Shown piece after piece: positions 1 through 6,565 of a stretch of 16,815 nt of DNA (the first letter of the stretch is position 1; each line of letters begins with the position of its first letter). The position numbers and the translations under genes are program-made. Under the pieces are notes generated by a model. The model had not been told where the DNA came from and did not search any database. It saw nothing but the letters and a program-made list of their open reading frames with translations. Origin of the DNA: Candidatus Woesearchaeota archaeon (GTDB lineage: Archaea > Nanobdellota > Nanobdellia > Woesearchaeales > GW2011-AR4); NCBI GenBank assembly GCA_030751755.1, contig JASMFO010000081.1:1-16815 (forward strand). The letters run 5' to 3'.

Positions 1-1
1 A

Positions 2-541
2 AGGGAAAGCTGTTTGATATGCCAGATTGTAGCAAACCGCGTTCCATCATATAAGATTTATGAAGATGACTTGACATTAGCTATCCTAGATATAAATGGT
101 GCAAACCCAGGCCACTGTTTTGTTATCCCAAAAAACCATTATCCAATTATTGAGCAGGTTCCTGATGCCGAGCTTGCAAATCTTTTTTCAGTTGCGAATA
201 AAATTTCTTCTGCTATATTTGAAAATCTAAAAGTGCAGGGAACAAATATATTTGTTGCTAACGGAATTCCAGCTGGCCAGACTGTAGCGCATTTTATGAT
301 TAATGTTATACCAAGAAAAGAGAATGATGGTATTAACCTGCAATGGAAAGCAAAGCAATTAAGCCAGGAAGAGATGTCCACTGTTGAGCTTAAGCTTAAA
401 GAGCAAATACAGAATGTGGGTGTAGGAAAAATTGAAAAAACAGAGAAGCCAGAAACAGCTGCTGAGAAAGCAAAAATACCGCCAATATCAGATGATGACG
501 AAGATGATTATTTTATGAGGCAAACAAAAAGAATACCTTAA
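2..541 (+). CDS. HIT-family protein with degraded histidine triad (5' end cut by window)
   Basis: The reading frame is open to the window edge and gives RESCLICQIVANRVPSYKIYE at the left. The CxxC followed by an I-V/I-x-N-R-x-P-S-Y-K-I-Y-E block is the usual N-terminus of HIT proteins, so the true start lies upstream and the TTG at 14 is not it. Seen: PGHCFVIPKNHY and GIPAGQTV blocks of the fold, then H-F-M-I-N at 290-304 where active HIT hydrolases have H-x-H-x-H. The second histidine, the nucleophile in the family, is Met and the third is Asn, so nucleotide hydrolysis is unlikely. A charged C-terminal tail (about 45 residues, ending with an acidic run) follows the domain and is unusual for HIT proteins. 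The stop overlaps by three bases with the stop of the convergent prepilin peptidase gene. Family is clear; function is unknown, perhaps nucleotide binding without hydrolysis. Confidence 0.85.
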   Translation, partial: RESCLICQIVANRVPSYKIYEDDLTLAILDINGANPGHCFVIPKNHYPIIEQVPDAELANLFSVANKISSAIFENLKVQGTNIFVANGIPAGQTVAHFMINVIPRKENDGINLQWKAKQLSQEEMSTVELKLKEQIQNVGVGKIEKTEKPETAAEKAKIPPISDDDEDDYFMRQTKRIP

Positions 542-1443
542 AGCATAAAAAACACCAGATTACCGTAAATCAAGGTGACAATATAGGCAATAAAAAAGCT
601 CGGGACAAAAGGAATTCCTTCTTTAATTAATATTTTCTTGACTTTTCCTTTTTTATACAAGGCTGTTAGCTTATTGATTTTCTTTTTCTCAATTCCCAGG
701 TCCTTTGGCCCAGTGATATATTTTCCATTTATTTTAACATCTTTGGCAATCCAGTCTCCTTCTGTAAGCTGTTTGGGTGTAACATATTTGAGCATGCATG
801 CATTTTCAACTGCTTTTATCGCAACCCAGAGATAAAATGTAATTATTGATATAAGCGCAAGGTAAAGAATCATTAACCTAACAAATTTATCAGGAACTAA
901 AATAGCAAGCAAAACCAGAATTATAAATAAAACCAAAAGAAATTTTTTTGCTAACTTTGTTTTTTTACTGTTGATAGATTTTTTAAAGTTTCTGGAGAAT
1001 TTCTTCTTATTCTTGAAAATATAAAAAATGCTCCACAAAATTCCATATAAGGCTCCCACAAGCAAAGCATTTATTAAAAAGTGTACAAGGAAAAAATTAT
1101 TTGAAAAAATATCTATCCCTATTACAGCTCCAAGGCCCATAAGAATCTTACTGTCACCACCACCCCACTGACCTGTGTAGAACATTATCCATGCCAGGGC
1201 AAAGAAAACTGCAAATCCTACAACACTTGCTATAATAAAATTTATTTTAAAAAAAATAATGGAAAATAACAAATTAACGCCAAAACCTATGCCTATTAAG
1301 CCAAAATTAACCCAGTCTGGGACTTCTCTTGTCTTTAGGTCTGTATATGATGCGATTAATAGGACAAGAAATGCTATTGCATATGGGATGATTATATTTA
1401 AGGGCGCATCTATGATTTGATGAATAAGATTATCAATCACCAT
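538..1443 (-). CDS. A24-family prepilin/prearchaellin peptidase (FlaK/PibD-like)
   Basis: Integral membrane aspartyl protease expected to cleave class III signal peptides of type IV pilin-like or archaellin precursors on the cytoplasmic side of the membrane. Seen in the 301 residues: a first hydrophobic segment (about 17-32) followed by Y-T-D-L-K-T-R-E-V-P-D with the first catalytic Asp at residue 35, further membrane segments, and the second catalytic motif G-G-G-D with Asp97. Next come more hydrophobic segments, a lysine-rich loop near residues 145-167 and, before the last membrane segment, a soluble stretch (about 215-280) with a T-E-G-D-W motif. Both catalytic aspartates are intact. It lies 32 bases downstream of the tRNA thiolase gene on the same strand and may be co-transcribed with it. 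No pilin gene is visible in the window, so the substrate is unknown. Confidence 0.85.
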   Translation of the reverse strand: MVIDNLIHQIIDAPLNIIIPYAIAFLVLLIASYTDLKTREVPDWVNFGLIGIGFGVNLLFSIIFFKINFIIASVVGFAVFFALAWIMFYTGQWGGGDSKILMGLGAVIGIDIFSNNFFLVHFLINALLVGALYGILWSIFYIFKNKKKFSRNFKKSINSKKTKLAKKFLLVLFIILVLLAILVPDKFVRLMILYLALISIITFYLWVAIKAVENACMLKYVTPKQLTEGDWIAKDVKINGKYITGPKDLGIEKKKINKLTALYKKGKVKKILIKEGIPFVPSFFIAYIVTLIYGNLVFFML

Positions 1444-1475
1444 TTTAACGCTAAATTTTCACATTGTTTATTAGT

Positions 1476-2414
1476 TTATTGTTTAATCTTAACCAATGCT
1501 TTATCCTTTGCTTTATTCAGCTTATCCGCAAATTTGCAGGCATTGCACTTATCCCTTGATGCCGGCTCTCCGCAATTCATGCAATAATTTACTGCTTCAT
1601 CCTTAAATCTTTGCTTTAAGCCAGGAAGAACATGCAAAAAGGAATTTACAATGGAATATTTTGTTCCAGGAAACTTCTGCTCAAAACCATTCATCATGTC
1701 CCTTACTTGCGCCCTGTAGCTTTTTGAAACATTGGGGCACTCCGCAAACTCATCCAATAGATTATTGACAAATGCATAAGTTGCCACTTCTTTTTCCATG
1801 CATAAATACAATGGCTTGATTCTCTGGACAAAATTTTTATTTATTTTTACCCCGACTTTTGGGCCTAATCTGGCAGAAGCCTGTATGTTGTTCTTAAACT
1901 GGTTCATCATGATACTCTGGCACTCATCATCCAGATTATGTCCAGTTGCTAGTTTTGTAAGCCTTAGTTCTTTTGATTTTTTATTTAGAAGATAGCGCCG
2001 GAATATTCCGCATATTGTACATGGCTTTACATCAAGAACTTTTAACATATTGTCCAAAGGCATTCCAAACTCTTCTTTGAAAGAATAAATATTTAATTTG
2101 ATATTATGCTTATTGCAGAACTCTTTTGCGGTTATTAAGGATTTGTCCCTGTAATTTTTTATTCCTTCATCTATAGCTATTGCTTCTATTTTTATCTTAG
2201 GATTTCGCTTTGATAATTTATTTAGAATAAATGATAATGTCAAAGAATCTTTTCCTCCAGATACAGCAACGCCTAAATTCTCTTTTTTTCCAATAAGGTC
2301 AAATTTTGTTATAGTCTTATGTACTTTGTCTTCAAAATATTCCGTAAAGTGTTTCTTGCACAGTTTTTGCCCTGCCTGAAGTTCGATAATTGGTTTTTCT
2401 TTGCAACAGTTCAT
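1476..2414 (-). CDS. TtuA/Ncs6-family tRNA 2-thiouridine synthetase
   Basis: Cytoplasmic PP-loop ATPase that adenylates a tRNA uridine and replaces the 2-oxygen with sulfur taken from a ubiquitin-like carrier. Seen in the 312 residues: an N-terminal zinc-finger-like Cys3/Cys4, Cys19, His22 set; the PP-loop S-G-G-K-D-S at 52-57; the catalytic or Fe-S cysteines Cys132 and Cys135 (P-C-T-I-C-G); the G-H-N-L-D-D-E motif near 158-164; Cys226 in E-C-P; and a C-terminal C-x-x-C...C-x-x-C zinc motif near 278-293. In characterised TtuA enzymes three cysteines at equivalent places hold a [4Fe-4S] cluster. The start codon directly follows the stop of the sulfur-carrier gene, showing translational coupling. 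Whether the target is U54 (TtuA) or wobble U34 (Ncs6) cannot be told from the sequence. Confidence 0.9.
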   Translation of the reverse strand: MNCCKEKPIIELQAGQKLCKKHFTEYFEDKVHKTITKFDLIGKKENLGVAVSGGKDSLTLSFILNKLSKRNPKIKIEAIAIDEGIKNYRDKSLITAKEFCNKHNIKLNIYSFKEEFGMPLDNMLKVLDVKPCTICGIFRRYLLNKKSKELRLTKLATGHNLDDECQSIMMNQFKNNIQASARLGPKVGVKINKNFVQRIKPLYLCMEKEVATYAFVNNLLDEFAECPNVSKSYRAQVRDMMNGFEQKFPGTKYSIVNSFLHVLPGLKQRFKDEAVNYCMNCGEPASRDKCNACKFADKLNKAKDKALVKIKQ

Positions 2415-2621
2415 TCAGCCACCAGAAATAACAGATATTAATTTTATTTTATCCCTATCATTGATTTTCTCATCTTCTGTCAGGATATTATTGTCTTTGC
2501 TTACTATTACTGTAACTGGATTTATTTTCATTTTACCCAATAAGTCTTTTACTGATGAATTTTCATCTACTTCGATTGTTTTTTCTTTGTTTTCTCTGTC
2601 AAAAAATACGTTTATTTGCAT
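2415..2621 (-). CDS. MoaD/ThiS/Urm1-like ubiquitin-fold sulfur carrier
   Basis: A 68-residue beta-grasp protein ending in Gly-Gly (V-I-S-G-G), the C-terminus that is adenylated and thiocarboxylated in MoaD, ThiS, TtuB, SAMP and Urm1 proteins. The pattern of short beta strands (M-Q-I-N-V-F-F at the start, V-T-V-I-V in the middle, K-I-K-L-I-S-V near the end) fits the fold, as does the length. Its TGA stop is immediately followed by the ATG of the TtuA/Ncs6-like thiolase, so it most likely donates sulfur for tRNA 2-thiolation. No E1-like activating enzyme is in the window. A TATA-like box about 26 bases upstream suggests a leaderless transcript. A role in molybdopterin or thiamine synthesis is possible but less supported by context. 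Confidence 0.88.
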   Translation of the reverse strand: MQINVFFDRENKEKTIEVDENSSVKDLLGKMKINPVTVIVSKDNNILTEDEKINDRDKIKLISVISGG

Positions 2622-2641
2622 AAGAAAAAGGAATAGAATGT

Positions 2642-2653
2642 GGTTTTTAAAGG
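2642..2653 (-). promoter_or_regulatory. TATA-like promoter of the sulfur carrier-thiolase operon
   Basis: CCTTTAAAAACC on the minus strand is centred about 26 bases before the ATG at 2621, the spacing expected for a leaderless archaeal transcript. It lies back to back with the promoter of the divergent ArsR-desulfurase operon, so one regulator bound here could control both. Confidence 0.5.
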
Positions 2654-2686
2654 TTTATATTGTTTAGTAAAACAGCAAACCGAAAA

Positions 2687-2697
2687 GTTTATAAATA
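2687..2697 (+). promoter_or_regulatory. TATA box of the arsR-nifS-nifU operon
   Basis: GTTTATAAATA is centred about 26 bases before the ATG at 2718. This fixes the start of the regulator at 2718 rather than at the in-frame upstream GTG (2640), because transcription from this box would begin at or just before 2718. Confidence 0.6.
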
Positions 2698-2717
2698 ACA
2701 TAGGATTAAGAATTCAT

Positions 2718-3017
2718 ATGAAATGTAAATCATACGAAACCTTTTTTGTTAATTTTTCAAATAAGAGCAAACTGAATATAATTACGGCGCTGAGGAATGA
2801 ACCATTAAATGTGAAAACAATTACTAAAAAAATTAACGAAGAGCAAAGTGCAGTATCCCATAATCTCAAAAAATTAAGCGCATGTCATGTTCTGGATGTT
2901 AAAAAAGCAGGGAAAGAGAGAATATATTCGTTAAACAAAGATACTGTTATTCCAATATTGAGATTAGTTGAAAAACATGTTATAAAAAACTGCTCTGGAA
3001 GTTGCTGTAAAAAATGA
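2718..3017 (+). CDS. ArsR-type winged-helix regulator with C-terminal cysteine cluster
   Basis: A 99-residue DNA-binding protein. Seen: the typical small winged-helix layout, with a helix-turn-helix recognition segment around 40-57 (E-E-Q-S-A-V-S-H-N-L-K-K-L, a common ArsR signature) and a wing near 58-72 (K-K-A-G-K-E-R-I-Y-S-L). Cysteines sit at residues 3 and 56 and in a C-terminal cluster N-C-S-G-S-C-C-K-K (92, 96, 97). The start at 2718 is chosen from the TATA box; an in-frame extension to 2640 would include the promoter. The stop overlaps the ATG of the cysteine desulfurase by four bases (ATGA), so the two are translationally coupled. Inference: it senses metal or Fe-S status through the cysteines and controls its own operon, in the way IscR controls isc genes in bacteria, but from an unrelated family. 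Ligand and operator are not shown by the sequence. Confidence 0.82.
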   Translation: MKCKSYETFFVNFSNKSKLNIITALRNEPLNVKTITKKINEEQSAVSHNLKKLSACHVLDVKKAGKERIYSLNKDTVIPILRLVEKHVIKNCSGSCCKK

Positions 3018-4165
3018 AATCTAAAGAAATATATCTGGATAATGGGGCAACAACAAAAGTTGATCCTGAAGTGATTAAGGCAATGCTGCCTTATTTTGAC
3101 AAGGAATATGGAAATGCTTCTTCAGCCCACACATTGGGAGTTAATGCAAAAAATGCCATTGACAAAGCAAGAGGGACAATTGCAGAATCAATAAATGCAA
3201 AACCTGAAGAGATAGTATTCACTTCCGGAGGAACAGAGTCAGATAATCTAGCAATCCAGGAAATAGCGTATCCCAATAGAGACAAAAGAAATCATATAAT
3301 TACAACAAAAGTAGAACATAAAGCTATCATTAATACTTGCAAATTTTTAGAAAAAGATGGCTTTAAAGTGACTTATCTTGATGTGGATAAAGAAGGATTT
3401 GTAAATCCTGATGCATTGGAAAAAGCCATTACTAATAAAACAATTCTTGTGTCTATCATACATGGCAACAGCGAGACAGGAACAATACAAAATCTAGAAG
3501 AACTTGGAAAAATATGCAAAAAACATGATGTTTATTTCCATATAGATGCGTGCCAAAGCTATACAAAAACAGAAATAGATGTGCAAAAGCAAAATCTTGA
3601 CCTTGTTACTATGAGCGGCCATAAAATTCATGGCCCTAAAGGGGTTGGAGCATTATACGTGAGGAAAGGAACAAATATCCATCCTTTGGTGCATGGTGGT
3701 GACCAGGAGTTTAAATTAAGGCCAGGAACTGAAAATGTATCTGGGATAGCTGGCTTTGCAGAAGCTGTAAAACTAGCTGATAAAAAATATATAGGGTATA
3801 TGACAAAATTAAGGGATAAATTAATTGAAGGTGTTCTTAAAATTCCAGATGTGAAACTGAATGGCCCAAAAAGTGCAAGATTGTGCAATAATACTAATTT
3901 CTCTTTTAAAGGGATTGAAGGAGAGGCGGTTGTTGGCCGTTTAGATGTAGAAGGTGTTTGCTCTTCAACAGGCTCTGCTTGCTCGGAAAAAAGCCTGGAG
4001 CCAAGCTATATCCTAACTGCAATTGGATTAAGTGATGAAGAAGCAAATGGAAGCATAAGGCTTACTTTAAGCAGGTTTACAAAAGAAGAGGAAATTGATT
4101 ATGTTCTGAAAGTGTTGCCAGAGGTAGTGAGAACATTAAGGAAAATTTCCCCATTTGGAGGGTGA
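3014..4165 (+). CDS. Cysteine desulfurase (NifS/IscS family)
   Basis: PLP-dependent enzyme that removes sulfur from cysteine, forming an enzyme persulfide for Fe-S assembly or thiolation. Seen in 383 residues: Y-L-D-N-G-A-T-T at the N-terminus, T-S-G-G-T-E-S-D-N cofactor-binding loop, V-E-H-K region, the PLP lysine Lys204 in S-G-H-K-I-H-G-P-K-G, R-P-G-T-E-N near 236, and the active-site loop C-S-S-T-G-S-A-C-S with Cys323 as the likely persulfide cysteine. The length is normal for the family. It overlaps the ArsR gene by four bases and is followed by the scaffold gene within six bases, giving a three-gene operon. It probably feeds both the NifU-like scaffold and, across the divergent promoter, the carrier-thiolase pair. 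Confidence 0.95.
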   Translation: MKSKEIYLDNGATTKVDPEVIKAMLPYFDKEYGNASSAHTLGVNAKNAIDKARGTIAESINAKPEEIVFTSGGTESDNLAIQEIAYPNRDKRNHIITTKVEHKAIINTCKFLEKDGFKVTYLDVDKEGFVNPDALEKAITNKTILVSIIHGNSETGTIQNLEELGKICKKHDVYFHIDACQSYTKTEIDVQKQNLDLVTMSGHKIHGPKGVGALYVRKGTNIHPLVHGGDQEFKLRPGTENVSGIAGFAEAVKLADKKYIGYMTKLRDKLIEGVLKIPDVKLNGPKSARLCNNTNFSFKGIEGEAVVGRLDVEGVCSSTGSACSEKSLEPSYILTAIGLSDEEANGSIRLTLSRFTKEEEIDYVLKVLPEVVRTLRKISPFGG

Positions 4166-4170
4166 TTGGT

Positions 4171-4542
4171 ATGTACACAGAAAAAACAATCAAGCATTTT
4201 CGCAATCCAAAGTTTGCAGGAGAAATAAAAGATGCAGATGCTGTTGGAGAAGTGGGTAATATGAAATGTGGAGATGTAATGAAGATGTTTCTAAAAGTAG
4301 AAGATGGTGTAATTAAAGACATTAAATTCCAGACTTATGGTTGTATAGCGGCAATAGCATCCTCAGATGCAATGTGTGAGCTTGCTTTAGGAAAAACACT
4401 GGATGATGCATTAAAGATAACTTTCAAGGAGGTTATCAAACAACTTGATGATTTGCCTCAAATAAAGTTTCATTGCTCTGTTCTTGGAACAGCAGCCTTA
4501 AAAAAAGCTATTGAAAACTATAAGAAGAAAGTAAGTGATTAG
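4171..4542 (+). CDS. NifU/IscU-type Fe-S cluster assembly scaffold
   Basis: Scaffold on which iron and sulfide are assembled into clusters before transfer to apoproteins. Seen in 123 residues: M-Y-T-E-K-T at the N-terminus, G-N-M-K-C-G-D-V-M with the first cysteine and its neighbouring Asp, Y-G-C-I-A-A-I-A-S-S with the second cysteine, and K-F-H-C-S-V-L-G with the third. All three cluster ligands of the IscU family are present, with no additional NifU C-terminal domain. The ATG at 4171 is preferred over the GTG at 4162 because a purine-rich GGAGGGTGA lies five bases before it, spanning the stop of the desulfurase gene. It is the last gene of the arsR-nifS-nifU operon and converges with the ZIP transporter gene. 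Confidence 0.93.
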   Translation: MYTEKTIKHFRNPKFAGEIKDADAVGEVGNMKCGDVMKMFLKVEDGVIKDIKFQTYGCIAAIASSDAMCELALGKTLDDALKITFKEVIKQLDDLPQIKFHCSVLGTAALKKAIENYKKKVSD

Positions 4543-4582
4543 CAGTAAATGTATTGTATTCCTAACTATAATTTAATTTCTT

Positions 4583-5374
4583 TTACCCCAAAACAACATC
4601 AAGGAATAGCATTATTACAAATCCAATCATAAGCCCAAAAGTTGCCTGCTTTGCAAATTCCCTTCTATGGCTTTCTGGAATTATCTCGTCGCTTATGACA
4701 AACAGCATTGCTCCTGCAGCAAAAGCCAAGCCCCATGGCAGCAATACTATAAAAACAGAAACGATACCTGCACCTAGCAATCCACCTACAGGCTCAACAA
4801 GCCCTGTGGCAAGAGCAATAAGAAAAGATTTTTTTAGGCTATATTTATGGGCAAAAAGGGCCAATGCGACAACTAAGCCTTCAGGCATATTTTGAAGTGC
4901 AATACCAATAGCTAAAGTAATTCCATTAGCGATATCTCCTCCTCCAAAACCAACCCCAACTGCCAAGCCTTCAGGAAAATTGTGCAAAGTTATTGCAATG
5001 ATAAAGAGCCATAATCTTTTTAGCTTGACAATATCAATTCCTTCATGCCCTTTTATGAAATGCTCATGCGGCAATACCTTATCAGTAATCCATAAGAACA
5101 CTCCTCCAAATAAAATTCCTAATACAATAATTACAGCAGCTTTTATGCCATTACCTGCTGCTTCCAAACCCGGCACTATCAGGGAGAATGATGTTGCTGC
5201 AAGCATTACACCAGCCCCAAAGCCCATGAAAATATCTTGCATCTTAACAGAGATATTTCTTGTAAAAAATATTGGTAGTGCTCCTATTCCGGTTGCAAGT
5301 CCTGCTAATAAGCTAAACACTACACCAAGAACCCATACCGGATACTGAGTTATATACTGCTCAATGAAAACCAT
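4583..5374 (-). CDS. ZIP-family divalent metal transporter (ZupT-like)
   Basis: Membrane protein expected to import Zn2+, Fe2+ or related ions. Seen in 263 residues: about eight hydrophobic segments, the two signature metal-site helices H-N-F-P-E-G-L-A-V-G and Q-N-M-P-E-G-L-V-V-A, and a G-L-V-E-P-V-G-G motif in the following segment. The length fits the ZupT/GufA group. The ATG at 5374 is preferred over the TTG one codon upstream. A TATA-like box 26 bases upstream indicates a leaderless transcript. The promoter is bracketed by two copies of a 12-base repeat that could be a metal-regulator site. Iron import next to an Fe-S assembly operon would make sense, but the metal cannot be predicted with confidence. 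Confidence 0.9.
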   Translation of the reverse strand: MVFIEQYITQYPVWVLGVVFSLLAGLATGIGALPIFFTRNISVKMQDIFMGFGAGVMLAATSFSLIVPGLEAAGNGIKAAVIIVLGILFGGVFLWITDKVLPHEHFIKGHEGIDIVKLKRLWLFIIAITLHNFPEGLAVGVGFGGGDIANGITLAIGIALQNMPEGLVVALALFAHKYSLKKSFLIALATGLVEPVGGLLGAGIVSVFIVLLPWGLAFAAGAMLFVISDEIIPESHRREFAKQATFGLMIGFVIMLFLDVVLG

Positions 5375-5381
5375 CAAGAGT

Positions 5382-5432
5382 GAATAGTTTCAAGAATTTA
5401 AATTTCTTTCTGTTATATACGAATAGTTTCAA
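5382..5432. repeat. 12-base direct repeat flanking the ZIP promoter
   Basis: GAATAGTTTCAA occurs at 5382-5393 and again at 5421-5432, 39 bases apart start to start. The copies lie on either side of the minus-strand TATA-like element at 5390-5404 that drives the ZIP gene, the first between it and the start codon. Position and spacing suggest a transcription-factor site, but the upstream copy is also just before the end of the neighbouring dehydrogenase gene, so chance duplication is possible. Confidence 0.45.
5390..5404 (-). promoter_or_regulatory. TATA-like promoter of ZIP transporter gene
   Basis: AAATTTAAATTCTTG on the minus strand is centred about 26 bases before the ATG at 5374, the same geometry as the other leaderless promoters in this window. 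Confidence 0.45.
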
Positions 5433-5435
5433 ACA

Positions 5436-6437
5436 TTAAACTTTATTAATCACTTTCTTCTTCAAGAAACTTTTAATGTTATCGGCAGTTGTGTCCAATA
5501 TTCTTTCTATTGCTTCTATTGAATTAAAGGCGTTATGTGGTGTTATTATTACATTATCCTTTTTGGCTAAAATATGATTCTCTAAAATAAGCTTCATATC
5601 ACACTTTTTTGGAAAATGCCTGGACATTACTTGTGTATCTTCTTTTACATAACATTCATCTTCTAAAACATCTAAGCCAGCGCCTCTCAAAATTCCAGAG
5701 TCCAAAGCATTAACCAAAGAACCTGTCTCTATTAAACCACCTCTAGCTGTATTAATCAGCAAAGCCCTTTTTTTTATTTTTTTAATATTATTTTTATTGA
5801 TTAAATGGTGGGTTTTTTTATTATAAGGGCAGTGCAAGCTTATAATATCAGAATTTCTCAATAAGTAATCAAAACTAACATACTTAAATCCTAATTTTTT
5901 CTCTAACCCTTTAACTTTAGCGACATCAAAAGCAATTACATTCATTTCAAAGCCTTTAGCCATCCTAATGACATGCTGCCCTATGCTCCCAACACCAATA
6001 ACGCCCAAGGTTTTTCCCTTTAGGTCAATTCCTCTTAAGCCCTCCTGTGAGAAATCTAAACGCCTTGTTCTTTCCCAGGCCTTGTGTATTCTTCTGGTTA
6101 AATTAAGAATCAATGCGAGTGTATGTTCTGCAACAGTGTTTTCCCCATAATTAGGCACATTGCAGACAACAATATTCCTTTTTTTGCACTCCTTTAAGTC
6201 AATATGGTCAAAACCCGTGCTTCTTGTTGCTATTAATTTTAAATTTTTTAATTTATTGATAGCTGCACCGTTCAGTTTTGAATAAATAAAAACAGAGACA
6301 ATATCCACATCTTTAATTTTATTAATATTGACTTTGTTTATAGTATCATTGAAAAATAAAATATTGTATCCTTTTAATTTTTCTTTCAGATAAGGCTTTT
6401 CCCACTCTTCTGTCTCAAAGAAGGCTATTTTTAGCAT
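5436..6437 (-). CDS. D-isomer-specific 2-hydroxyacid dehydrogenase (D-lactate dehydrogenase-like)
   Basis: NAD(H)-dependent oxidoreductase interconverting 2-oxoacids and D-2-hydroxyacids, cytoplasmic. Seen in 333 residues: the N-terminal half of the catalytic domain, T-R-S-T-G-F-D-H-I-D near 71-80, the Rossmann motif G-V-G-S-I-G at 148-153 with the acidic Asp171 at the end of the second strand (NAD preference), catalytic Arg232 in N-T-A-R-G-G, Glu261 in D-V-L-E-D-E, and His301 in T-P-H-N-A-F. All three catalytic residues are intact. The R-S-T-G-F-D-H-I-D and D-V-L-E-D-E blocks resemble fermentative D-lactate dehydrogenases, so pyruvate reduction is a reasonable guess. The ATG at 6437 is preferred over the TTG at 6443 because a TATA-like box lies 26 bases upstream of it. 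Confidence 0.9.
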   Translation of the reverse strand: MLKIAFFETEEWEKPYLKEKLKGYNILFFNDTINKVNINKIKDVDIVSVFIYSKLNGAAINKLKNLKLIATRSTGFDHIDLKECKKRNIVVCNVPNYGENTVAEHTLALILNLTRRIHKAWERTRRLDFSQEGLRGIDLKGKTLGVIGVGSIGQHVIRMAKGFEMNVIAFDVAKVKGLEKKLGFKYVSFDYLLRNSDIISLHCPYNKKTHHLINKNNIKKIKKRALLINTARGGLIETGSLVNALDSGILRGAGLDVLEDECYVKEDTQVMSRHFPKKCDMKLILENHILAKKDNVIITPHNAFNSIEAIERILDTTADNIKSFLKKKVINKV

Positions 6438-6455
6438 AAACAATTATTTAGAATT

Positions 6456-6470
6456 ATTACTTAAAAAGTT
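6456..6470 (-). promoter_or_regulatory. TATA-like promoter of the dehydrogenase gene
   Basis: AACTTTTTAAGTAAT on the minus strand is centred about 26 bases before the ATG at 6437. Confidence 0.45.
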
Positions 6471-6519
6471 TTCTATAAGAGAATATAAAATTGTCCTCAC
6501 CCTCAAATTAAAACAAACA

Positions 6520-6540
6520 AATTTAAATAAGGCCTTATTT
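6520..6540 (+). promoter_or_regulatory. ribD promoter with overlapping 16-base palindrome
   Basis: An AT-rich TATA-like element (ATTTAAATAA, 6521-6530) is overlapped by the perfect palindrome AAATAAGGCCTTATTT at 6525-6540. A GAGGT ribosome-binding site at 6551-6555 lies ten bases before the ATG at 6566, so ribD appears to have a short leader, unlike most genes here. A palindrome at this place could be the operator of a repressor responding to riboflavin or FMN; that is inference. Confidence 0.5.
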
Positions 6541-6565
6541 TTCTAGTTTTGAGGTTTTATAATTT

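Noticed and set aside
2640..2717. Longer start of the ArsR gene with 26 extra residues
   Set aside because: It would include the TATA box that is correctly placed for a leaderless start at 2718.
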